Shown here one piece after another: positions 1-6,849 of a DNA stretch of 11,624 bases. Source of the stretch: a bacterium (GTDB lineage: Bacteria; Krumholzibacteriota; Krumholzibacteriia; LZORAL124-64-63); NCBI GenBank assembly GCA_018652925.1, contig JABIBH010000134.1, positions 1 to 11,624 on the forward strand, given 5' to 3'. Each line of letters begins with the position of its first letter. Positions within the stretch are counted from its first letter, which is position 1. Below the pieces are notes generated by a model. That model was not told where the DNA came from. It ran no database searches and was given only the letters and a program-made list of their open reading frames with translations. Both the position numbers and the translations under genes were made by a program.

Positions 1-268
1 CAACTGCATTAGGATCGGTAATTAAAATCGATTCTGAAGTGCTCAGCGCCATGTCAAAATCATCAATTCCCAGATACGCTCTGCAAAGAGCCAGACAATA
101 CTGTACATCCGAATCATTGGAATCACAGCATTCAATGAGATAATCAACAGCTTCATTATAATGATTTTCAGCAACCAGATTTAAACCATAATCACAGTCG
201 GCGGCAAATAGCTGGGAAGAAATAATAACTGATAAAAAGCATATGATTATGCGATTGGATCTAAACAT
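1..268 (-). CDS. Exported TPR-like protein, N-terminal part (cut by window edge)
   Basis: I do not recognise a named family. Eighty-nine codons are visible from an ATG at 268; the rest lies beyond the left edge. The start is preceded by GGAAGG (283-278) with a 9-nt spacer. Residues 1-23 look like a Sec signal peptide: basic N-terminus (R3, R6), hydrophobic core about 7-18, and a small-residue end LFAA before D24. There is no lipobox (D, not a small residue, precedes C25), so a periplasmic or secreted product is likelier than a lipoprotein. Residues 26-88 form about two helical hairpins with TPR-like spacing (YNEAVDYL, then LCRAYLGIDDFDMAL and DPN). The first 40 mature residues hold five cysteines (25, 47, 48, 58, 62), which is unusual and could mean disulfides. 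The gene begins 28 nt after the preceding TPR gene, so it is probably co-transcribed with it. The coding call is firm; function is unknown. Confidence 0.8.
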   Translation of the reverse strand, partial: MFRSNRIIICFLSVIISSQLFAADCDYGLNLVAENHYNEAVDYLIECCDSNDSDVQYCLALCRAYLGIDDFDMALSTSESILITDPNAV

Positions 269-296
269 TAAAAGCAGCCTTCCAAATCTGGAGATT

Positions 297-1952
297 TCAA
301 CCAATCCATCGACGCACTGGGTGAAGCCAATACTCAGGATCAAGCCAGGTCCATCTTATATCATCAGGATGAACCGACTGCATTTTCCTTAAAGTAGAAT
401 TAGCTTCTGCTGAATCACCAGTTCGATGCATTAAGCTTATTGTATCACGTAACACAGTTTCAGGAACTGCTACGGGTACATTATAGTCACCAGAAATGCC
501 AGACGCGAGACTTGCCTTGGCAATCAATGAAGAAATACGTTCTGTCGATTGATCATCAGTAACAAGATTTTCAAGTAATGAGGAAACTTCTTTCCAGTTT
601 CCAGCTAAAGACGCAGAGTACGCATATAGAAATGTCCAGGCTTCCGATGGACCAGCCTGAGTATGCTCCCCTTTGGAGACCAGCACTTCACCTCTGGCTA
701 AAGAGAGATAACCAGCCATCAACAGAGCAGTTTCTTTCTTTTCATCCTGAATTATTTCTGACGATTGCCATTTTATAAGGTTTGATTCCAGAGCTTCAAG
801 AAGCTCCATTCTCAACTGCACAGAAGCTAGAGCATGACGATAATTAGATTCATGCGGCCATTTATTCACAAGTTCCAAAAGGCCATCCAGAGCAACCACA
901 GTATTATTTTCCAAATCATTGGCAGCTGCAATCAGCATTGATGCCATCGGAAAAGTTGATGGTAAATCTTGCCAGGAGGCAAGCTTTGCTTCAACCTCGG
1001 AGTATCTTCCAGTCAGCAGATATAATACAGCTGCCAGATAACAACAAAATAGCTCCTCACCAGGATGCCCTTTGTCTGGACACGTAAATTGTGGCTCAGA
1101 TTCTATTACTTTCAATGCCTCATTAAATTGGGAGTTATCAGCCAGAATAAGCGCTTTAAGATGACCAGCTGTCCTGTATTTTGGATTTAATAAAAGTGCC
1201 TGCTCGACTTCAATAAATGCTTCATCGTTTTTGCCGACCTGAAAAAGAGCAGCAGCAAGTTTTACTTTATAGTCAGGCCATGCAGGATGTTCTTCACAAA
1301 GTCTTCTCATTATTGCGATACCGTCTTCCCAGCTGCCCGATCGGCAACTGGCAATGGCTAACTCAACAGAATTTCCACTTTTAGAATCAAAGGTAATATC
1401 AGTAATAATATTTATAAGGTTCGTTGGCATATTTTCGGGAGAATACGGAGCTGCTTCCTTAAGCAATAGCGATGCAGGATGGTTTTTATCTTTAACTGAA
1501 TCCAGGAGATCATTCAATGAAACAGATGCATCTTCACGCTGGCCTAATTCCAATAATGCACAAATAGATAATAGCCTTGCTTCCAGATACTCTCCATTGT
1601 ATCGCAAAGCGGCACTTGATTCTTCAAGTCCACCTGCCCAGTCACCAGACATACTCAGAGAATAACCATACCAAAATCTCAGGTCAGGAAATGAAGGCCA
1701 ACGCACAGCAGCTTCCTCAAAATAAATGCTGCCTTTTGCATACTCTTTTTGAACAAGAGCCGCCCTGCCCTGTTTCATAAGACATTGTCGAAGATAAAAA
1801 GCAGACAGAGATCCTGTCTTGCCCTCTGCAATTTTTAAAACTGAGCGAAACAGTTTTGCCGATTCCTCAAAGTCACCATCGTTGAAAAACTTGAGGGCAA
1901 TAGCATAATCACTGTTTTCATGTCGACCAAAGATGCGATCCAGAAGAGACAT
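297..1952 (-). CDS. Cytoplasmic TPR-repeat protein of unknown function, directly downstream of ftsZ
   Basis: A 551-residue protein that I cannot assign to a named family. It is almost entirely helical, with degenerate TPR units whose small/large residue pattern (A/G-x-x-x-x-x-G-x-x-x-x-A) is visible at about 15-42, 90-119, 122-151, 195-224, 228-257, 262-286, 300-325 and 435-463. The clearest is 228-257, ending NP after QALLL. A less regular stretch lies at 160-190. There is no signal peptide or membrane span. The first nine residues (SLLDRIFG) could form a short amphipathic helix, so peripheral membrane contact is possible but speculative. TPR arrays usually serve as protein-binding scaffolds. 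The ATG lies 2 nt after the ftsZ TGA, and its AGGA site (1962-1959, spacer 6) is inside the end of ftsZ, so translation is probably coupled to ftsZ. That placement suggests a division or cell-envelope link, which is inference only. Confidence 0.9.
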   Translation of the reverse strand: MSLLDRIFGRHENSDYAIALKFFNDGDFEESAKLFRSVLKIAEGKTGSLSAFYLRQCLMKQGRAALVQKEYAKGSIYFEEAAVRWPSFPDLRFWYGYSLSMSGDWAGGLEESSAALRYNGEYLEARLLSICALLELGQREDASVSLNDLLDSVKDKNHPASLLLKEAAPYSPENMPTNLINIITDITFDSKSGNSVELAIASCRSGSWEDGIAIMRRLCEEHPAWPDYKVKLAAALFQVGKNDEAFIEVEQALLLNPKYRTAGHLKALILADNSQFNEALKVIESEPQFTCPDKGHPGEELFCCYLAAVLYLLTGRYSEVEAKLASWQDLPSTFPMASMLIAAANDLENNTVVALDGLLELVNKWPHESNYRHALASVQLRMELLEALESNLIKWQSSEIIQDEKKETALLMAGYLSLARGEVLVSKGEHTQAGPSEAWTFLYAYSASLAGNWKEVSSLLENLVTDDQSTERISSLIAKASLASGISGDYNVPVAVPETVLRDTISLMHRTGDSAEANSTLRKMQSVHPDDIRWTWLDPEYWLHPVRRWIG

Positions 1953-1954
1953 TA

Positions 1955-3316
1955 TCAGTCCTGATATTTTCTCGTGTAAGCCGGTTCATTCAGATCAGGA
2001 ATAAATCCATCACTGCGAAAGGCTGCTTTGCGGTTCATTATCTGTTCACCTTCAAAGTTGTCCAGCGCTTTTGCTGCTGGCCTCTCAGCTTTTGCTGGCA
2101 ATATATCCAACGGAAGAATTGGGTCTTCTGCCAATTCTTCTTTTACTTCTACATTCTCAACAGCCATCTCTTGGTCAGCGAAAGAAAAAGTCAAAGACGA
2201 TTGCGCAAGTGGCGGAGTTATAGCTACAGGTGCAGCCTCTACAACAGTATCGGTTATAGCACCAGCAGAAGCAACCATCGACTTTAATCCTGCTGAACCT
2301 ATCATCTCCACTTCAGCAACAGTTTCCTGTTCAACTGGCGAATCTTCATTTACTTGTGAATCTGCATCAAAGCCAGTTGCAATAACTGTAACTTTGAGCT
2401 CCTCACCCAGATCTTCATCTATTCCATATCCAAATATAACATGGGCCTGATCACCGGCAGCCTCCTGCACGATTGTCATTACAGTACTTGTCTCATGCAA
2501 TCCCACATTTGAGCTGACAATATTTACCAATACACTTTTTGACCCTGCAATATCGACATCTTCCAGAAGTGGAGAGCTGATTGCCAGATTGGCTGCAGTT
2601 TCAGCCCTGTCTTCTCCAGAAGCAGACCCTACACCCATCAAGGCTACACCCATGTCAGCCATTACAGAACGGACATCGGCAAAATCCAGATTTAACTGGT
2701 GAGGCTTCATAATCAGATCGTAAATACCACGTGTCGCATCATACAGAACTGAATCGGCAAACTTAAAGGCATCTTGCATTGAGATATCATTTGGCGCTAC
2801 ATGTAACAATCTGTCGTTGGGAATCACAATTAAGGTATCGACAGCTTCCTGCAGCTCTGCTAAACCGTTTTCAGCCTGCTCACATCTAACCTTGCTCTCA
2901 AAATGGAATGGCTTTGTGACTATACCGATTGTCAATGCGCCGCTTTGACGAGCTAATCGAGCAACTTCAGGTGCCGCTCCTGTTCCAGTGCCACCGCCCA
3001 TACCGGCGGTTACAAATATCATATCACACCCTGAAACTACCTCTTTTACAGCAGAGTTATCTTCGCAGATAGCTTCTTTGCCAGTTTGAGGATTACCACC
3101 TGAGCCTAGACCTCTTGTGGTATCGGAACCAATCTGTATTTTCACATCAGCTCGGGAGTTATCAAGTGCTTGTTTATCAGTATTGACGGCAACAAATTCA
3201 ACACCAGAGAGTTCAGATGCACGCATCCGGTCAACAGCGTTTCCACCGCCTCCGCCTACACCAATAACACGGATTCTAGCTAGTTGTTCAGGGTTGTCTA
3301 CAAAATGAAATCGCAT
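1955..3316 (-). CDS. ftsZ: Cell division protein FtsZ
   Basis: Tubulin-like GTPase that polymerises into the cytokinetic Z ring at midcell. At 453 residues it is longer than the roughly 380-residue E. coli protein because of its linker. Visible elements are the glycine-rich T1 loop GVGGGGGNAV (19-28), the tubulin signature GGGTGTG (107-113), TKPFHFE (134-140), PNDRLL (166-171) and the T7 catalytic loop NLDFAD (209-214), with N209, D211 and D214 all present. An acidic, Ala/Val/Glu-rich linker spans about 318-425. The C-terminal peptide NEPAYTRK (443-450) matches the conserved FtsA/ZipA-binding tail (x-P-A-F/Y-x-R-K). The residues just before T7 read MKPHQL, where nearly all relatives have a Pro-Gly pair. 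The ATG at 3316 has a very strong GGAGGAGA site, 9 nt away. ftsA lies upstream across a 154-nt gap, and a TPR gene follows 2 nt downstream. Confidence 0.98.
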   Translation of the reverse strand: MRFHFVDNPEQLARIRVIGVGGGGGNAVDRMRASELSGVEFVAVNTDKQALDNSRADVKIQIGSDTTRGLGSGGNPQTGKEAICEDNSAVKEVVSGCDMIFVTAGMGGGTGTGAAPEVARLARQSGALTIGIVTKPFHFESKVRCEQAENGLAELQEAVDTLIVIPNDRLLHVAPNDISMQDAFKFADSVLYDATRGIYDLIMKPHQLNLDFADVRSVMADMGVALMGVGSASGEDRAETAANLAISSPLLEDVDIAGSKSVLVNIVSSNVGLHETSTVMTIVQEAAGDQAHVIFGYGIDEDLGEELKVTVIATGFDADSQVNEDSPVEQETVAEVEMIGSAGLKSMVASAGAITDTVVEAAPVAITPPLAQSSLTFSFADQEMAVENVEVKEELAEDPILPLDILPAKAERPAAKALDNFEGEQIMNRKAAFRSDGFIPDLNEPAYTRKYQD

Positions 3317-3470
3317 GACGTACCGTCTCCTCCATGAGTCGGGCTAGCGCCTAAAGGTAGGGTGATCCTTCTTCGTTTCTAATTATTAACACAGGATGCC
3401 AAATACGACCAGAACTTTATCTGTTATTTACTGTTTTTTTGCGTATTTCTAGAGAAAAAAGTTAATTTTT
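3317..3470 (-). promoter_or_regulatory. ftsA-ftsZ intergenic leader, the only sizeable non-coding gap
   Basis: The gap is 154 nt, whereas all other junctions here are overlaps or gaps of at most 28 nt. On the minus strand it opens with an AT-rich segment just after the ftsA stop. That segment contains a 7-bp A/T-rich inverted repeat (AGAAAAA, loop TTAACT, TTTTTCT), which lacks the GC stem of an intrinsic terminator. A weak extended -10-like TGTGTTAAT lies near 3392-3384, but I find no convincing -35 at a 16-18-nt spacing. The region ends with the strong ftsZ ribosome binding site. By analogy with other bacteria, where ftsZ has its own promoters near or inside ftsA, it may hold an ftsZ promoter or a processed leader. 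The sequence does not prove either. Confidence 0.35.
3326..3333 (-). promoter_or_regulatory. Strong Shine-Dalgarno site of ftsZ
   Basis: On the minus strand this reads GGAGGAGA, the best match to the anti-Shine-Dalgarno sequence in the window, 9 nt before the ftsZ ATG. The spacer holds a small inverted repeat, GACG-GTA-CGTC (3327-3317). If it folded it would shorten the effective spacing, but at four base pairs with a three-base loop it is marginal. The strong site fits the need for far more FtsZ than its operon neighbours. Confidence 0.75.
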
Positions 3471-4694
3471 CTACCCTCTGCCAAGAATCCTCTTCAAAAA
3501 ACCTGCAGGTTTGACTGGTATCACTTCATCTTCATAAGAATCCTGCAAACTTCCGACTTCACCAGCATATCCCCAGGCAGCCAGTCCCAAAACTGATGCC
3601 CATTGCCCATCAATTAACGAAGATTCGTTCAACAGGTTATCAGGTAAATATCTAGTTACAGCTGGAACTGAAAATACTTCTTCACACAATGCGGCTGAAC
3701 CGCTACAACGACTACCACCACCGGTCAAAACTATACCATTTTTAATATGAGAAAGCTGCCCAGCCTGGACCATATCATTTTTCATCAGTTGAAATATCTC
3801 TTCAAGTCTTGGTTCAAGAATCGCAGCAATAAGCCCTGGAGATTCACTAACTTCGTTATCGCCAAACAGGACATCTGTATTTACCCCTTCAGCAAGGGAT
3901 CTCAGCACCAGCCCTCTTTCAAGTTTAATAGACTCTGCTTCACTTTCCGAACACCGCAGCCCTTGCGCAAGATCAACTGTCAGATGTACACCACCCCAAG
4001 GCACTCTACCACAACCTGCCATTCCACCATTTCTGAACATAACCCAGTTAGATTCGGTGCCACCAATATCCAGCAGAATTACTCCAGCTTCTTTTTCTTC
4101 CGAAGTGAGAAGTGCAGTAGCTGCTGCCAGAACGTCGATGCACCATCCTGCAGCTTCCAGTTTGGCCATATTCACAGTTCGTTCAATATTTCCAGTAACG
4201 CTTCTGGAGCCGGTTATCAGAAATGCTTCCACTTCCAGGTGTGAACCGATACGACCAACAGGATTCAAGATACCACTTACGCCATCGACACTATATTCAA
4301 CAGGATTAACAGAGAGTATTGAGTGATCATAAGGAATTGACATAGTTCTGGCTTTGTCCAAAACAGCTTCGATATCGTCCTGAGAAATACTTCTGGGGCC
4401 GTTGACAATTTGATGTTGGCTGCGAGCATACAAATAGCGTAGATGAGATCCGGTTATTGTATAGTAAATACCACTGATATCGACGTCAGCACTTTTTTCA
4501 GCCTGTTTGATCATGCGCCTGACTGCATTATAGCCAGCATCAAGGTCAACAAAATCACCATCTTTAAAACCGGATGTCTGTACTTCACCTTTGCCAACAA
4601 CACTCATAGAACCATCTGGCTGGACATTAACAACAAGGGTACGGAAGGTTGTCGTGCCAAGATCTGTTGCTACTATTAATTGAGGTTGTCCCAT
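3471..4694 (-). CDS. ftsA: Cell division protein FtsA
   Basis: Actin-like ATPase that tethers FtsZ filaments to the inner membrane and recruits later division proteins. It has 407 residues, close to the family norm. Visible parts are phosphate-1 ATDLGTTTFRT (9-19), the FtsA-specific 1C domain with ILNPVGRIG (142-150), phosphate-2 DIGGTESN (209-216), and the adenosine motif IVLTGGGSR (321-329). A C-terminal acidic linker leads to the amphipathic membrane-targeting helix GFLKRILGRG (398-407). Phosphate-2 departs from the usual DIGGGTTD pattern: the third Gly is Thr, and the closing Asp is Asn. ATP binding may therefore be altered, although this loop is known to vary in some FtsA proteins. The ATG at 4694 has AGGTG (4706-4702) 7 nt upstream. 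ftsQ ends 20 nt before it, and ftsZ follows after a leader region. Confidence 0.97.
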   Translation of the reverse strand: MGQPQLIVATDLGTTTFRTLVVNVQPDGSMSVVGKGEVQTSGFKDGDFVDLDAGYNAVRRMIKQAEKSADVDISGIYYTITGSHLRYLYARSQHQIVNGPRSISQDDIEAVLDKARTMSIPYDHSILSVNPVEYSVDGVSGILNPVGRIGSHLEVEAFLITGSRSVTGNIERTVNMAKLEAAGWCIDVLAAATALLTSEEKEAGVILLDIGGTESNWVMFRNGGMAGCGRVPWGGVHLTVDLAQGLRCSESEAESIKLERGLVLRSLAEGVNTDVLFGDNEVSESPGLIAAILEPRLEEIFQLMKNDMVQAGQLSHIKNGIVLTGGGSRCSGSAALCEEVFSVPAVTRYLPDNLLNESSLIDGQWASVLGLAAWGYAGEVGSLQDSYEDEVIPVKPAGFLKRILGRG

Positions 4695-4714
4695 TCTATA
4701 ACACCTATTTCCCG

Positions 4715-5485
4715 TCAGGATTTCTCACGAATATAAACCTGTTGCTCAAAGCGTAAATCAATGATCGATTCATCTGCCAGTTCCTGGGCTACAATCAAAT
4801 ATCTTCCAAGCCTTTGTGCAAACTCTTCTACTCCAAGAACCAATTTGTTATGACTACCTTGCAGCACTACACTCAGGCCATCTTCGCCAAGAATGATAAA
4901 ATCGACTGGAAACTTCACGTCAAATTCTATTGCATCGGTAGCCTGTAAAAGCTCATTCAACAATGCACAATCGGTATTATTTGGCAAGCTTCCTTTATTT
5001 AAGTTATTAATAAATAACGGAATTTCCAAGGATTGTGCCGGTTTGATAAGTTTTTGGAATGACCCGTTATCAAGCAATGCCATTGTGGAGCTTCCCGTAT
5101 CCATTAGCAAGACAGGATGCCATTCCTCGACAACCACTTTCACAGTTGATGGCAAACGACGACCAACACGCACACTTTTGACGCACGGTAATACAGAAAT
5201 ACGCAGAGAGATACTGTCAGAATCAAGTTTCCAAATATTTGAACCCAGAGACGACTGCAAAATATCTTTTACATCATTTTCATCGGCATAATAAACATTG
5301 TATGTTTCAATTTTCGAGATTGCAAACAGACTGGAATTCAGTAATAAATACCCACCAACAACTATCGACAGAAAAAACAGTACAGAAAAGAACCGGAAAA
5401 AATACTGGCGAACACTACTTCTCTGGTCAGTTTTTTTTGTGACCAATTCTTTTTTTCTTGAATTAAGTTTAAGAAATTTGTACAT
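4715..5485 (-). CDS. ftsQ: Cell division protein FtsQ (DivIB family)
   Basis: Bitopic membrane protein that links early division proteins to the FtsL/FtsB and FtsW/FtsI septal synthase. It has 256 residues from the ATG at 5485. Visible parts are a basic cytoplasmic tail (1-28), one membrane segment (about 29-51), a periplasmic POTRA domain (about 54-122, with the typical VKSVRVGRRLPSTVKVVV end) and a beta domain finishing in IDLRFEQQVYIRE (241-253), the usual FtsQ ending. I chose this ATG because it overlaps the murC stop as TGATG and has GGAAGAG (5498-5492) 6 nt upstream. An in-frame TTG directly before it at 5488 is less likely. FtsQ sequences are poorly conserved, so the call rests on topology, the POTRA pattern and a position between murC and ftsA. 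No murB or ddl precedes it. Confidence 0.93.
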   Translation of the reverse strand: MYKFLKLNSRKKELVTKKTDQRSSVRQYFFRFFSVLFFLSIVVGGYLLLNSSLFAISKIETYNVYYADENDVKDILQSSLGSNIWKLDSDSISLRISVLPCVKSVRVGRRLPSTVKVVVEEWHPVLLMDTGSSTMALLDNGSFQKLIKPAQSLEIPLFINNLNKGSLPNNTDCALLNELLQATDAIEFDVKFPVDFIILGEDGLSVVLQGSHNKLVLGVEEFAQRLGRYLIVAQELADESIIDLRFEQQVYIREKS

Positions 5486-6849
5486 CAATTGCTCTTCCGA
5501 TTCTTCAGCAATTCACAAATTTCATCAACCAACCGGCCAATATCTCCAGCACCAAGAGTAAGAAACAAGTCTCCGGATTTGACGTTTTCGTCCAGCCAAC
5601 CAGGCAACTCGTCCTGGCCTGAAAGCAAATCTACAGTTGCATCTTTTCTTTCCATTGCATCTGCAATCAAATGGCTGCCAACACCAGATGGAGCAACTTC
5701 ACTGGCTGCATAAACTGGCAAAAGCGCAACATGGTCAGCCAGAGCCAGGGCATCAGCAAATTCTTCAGTGAATCTAGCAGTTCTTGAATATCGATGGGGT
5801 TGAAACAGAGCTACAATACGTTTTTGTGTACTGGCAGCAACTTTAAGTGTAGCTGATATCTCTGTTGGATGGTGTCCATAATCATCAACAACTTCTACAC
5901 CGGAAATGATGCCTCTGCGTTCATATCGTCTGGAAACTCCCTGGAAATTTTTCAACGCCAGGCTTATTTGACCAAACGAAACTCCAAGCTCCATACCAAC
6001 AGCTACAGCTGCAAGTGCATTCAGTATATTATGGTCTCCAGGAAGTTGAATTGACAACACACCAAGTTCAGAGTCATTCACAAATACAGAAACTTCACCA
6101 GAATCGTTTTTAACTGCTTTTACTTCCGCATCGTCACTAAAACCGTAAGTAATAATTTTTCTATCCAGGCCTGGTATTAGAGCTCTGACTTCAGGATCAT
6201 CAATGCAGAGAACTGCTGCACCATAGAAAGGCACTTTATCAAGGAATGTGCGGAAAGCATCTCGTAATGCATCCATATCCGGATAAAAATCGACGTGTTC
6301 CAGATCCATATTTGTCACAACAGCAAGAGTAGGTAGCAACTTCAGAAAAGAGCCGTCACTCTCGTCTGCCTCAGCTACAAGATATTCACCCTTTCCCAGA
6401 ACAGCATTTGCGCCTGTGGCAAGAGCACGTCCACCAACAACGACTGTCGGATCCAGATTGCCTCCAACCAGAGCTTCAGCAATTAAAGATGTTGTTGTTG
6501 TTTTGCCATGACTGCCTGCAACTGCAATCCCGTATTTTAGACGCATCAGTTCAGCAAGCATTTCTGCTCTGCGAATTACAGGTACCTTGTTGCGTCGAGC
6601 CTCAATCAGTTCTGGATTAGATTCTGGAACTGCGGAGGAATATACAATTACATCGGCACCGGAAATTTGTTCTGCCTTGTGCCCGATAAATATTGTTGCA
6701 CCCATCTCAGCCAACCGCAGAGTGGATTTCGATTCATGCAAATCACTGCCACTAACCCGATAATCAAGATTCAGTAATATTTCAGCAATTCCACTCATGC
6801 CGATACCACCAACAGCTACCAGATGAATATGCCTGGTATTACGAAACAT
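5485..6849 (-). CDS. murC: UDP-N-acetylmuramate--L-alanine ligase (MurC)
   Basis: Cytoplasmic ATP-dependent ligase that adds L-alanine to UDP-MurNAc, the first peptide-stem step. It has 454 residues from the start chosen here. Motifs are the N-terminal Rossmann loop VGGIGMSGIAE (13-23), the ATP P-loop GSHGKTTTT (112-120), EADESDGSF (160-168), MDLEHVDFY (181-189), and the MurC-specific DDYGHHPTEI (322-331). FQPHRYSR (349-356) and LGAGDIG (432-438) follow. All three Mur ligase domains are present and look intact. A longer reading from an ATG at 6861 adds four residues (MESL) but lacks a usable ribosome site. The ATG at 6849 has GGAGAG (6859-6854) directly upstream and gives the normal MFRNTRHIH start. 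The gene overlaps the end of murG by 11 nt and its TGA overlaps the ftsQ ATG. Confidence 0.97.
   Translation of the reverse strand: MFRNTRHIHLVAVGGIGMSGIAEILLNLDYRVSGSDLHESKSTLRLAEMGATIFIGHKAEQISGADVIVYSSAVPESNPELIEARRNKVPVIRRAEMLAELMRLKYGIAVAGSHGKTTTTSLIAEALVGGNLDPTVVVGGRALATGANAVLGKGEYLVAEADESDGSFLKLLPTLAVVTNMDLEHVDFYPDMDALRDAFRTFLDKVPFYGAAVLCIDDPEVRALIPGLDRKIITYGFSDDAEVKAVKNDSGEVSVFVNDSELGVLSIQLPGDHNILNALAAVAVGMELGVSFGQISLALKNFQGVSRRYERRGIISGVEVVDDYGHHPTEISATLKVAASTQKRIVALFQPHRYSRTARFTEEFADALALADHVALLPVYAASEVAPSGVGSHLIADAMERKDATVDLLSGQDELPGWLDENVKSGDLFLTLGAGDIGRLVDEICELLKNRKSN
5492..5498 (-). promoter_or_regulatory. Ribosome binding site fixing the ftsQ start
   Basis: GGAAGAG on the minus strand, within the end of murC, 6 nt before the ATG at 5485 (9 nt measured to the third base of that codon). 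It supports ATG over the adjacent in-frame TTG at 5488 as the start. Confidence 0.6.

Noticed and set aside
2028..2450. 140-codon plus-strand open frame opposite the ftsZ linker, rich in Ser
   Set aside because: It mirrors the Ala/Glu-rich linker codons. The stop-free frame is a by-product of that composition.
3384..3410. A confident sigma-70 promoter for ftsZ
   Set aside because: A TGTGTTAAT extended -10-like element exists, but the best -35 candidate (TTCTGG) matches poorly. I keep it only as a weak note in the leader entry.
3435..3470. Intrinsic terminator after ftsA
   Set aside because: The inverted repeat there is only A/T pairs (7 bp) with no GC stem, so it is unlikely to stop transcription.
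3747..4244. 165-codon plus-strand open frame opposite ftsA
   Set aside because: It is fully antisense to a strongly conserved gene, has no recognisable domain, and is of low-complexity shadow composition.
4893..5291. 132-codon plus-strand open frame opposite ftsQ
   Set aside because: Antisense to ftsQ, with no domain or ribosome site that stands out.
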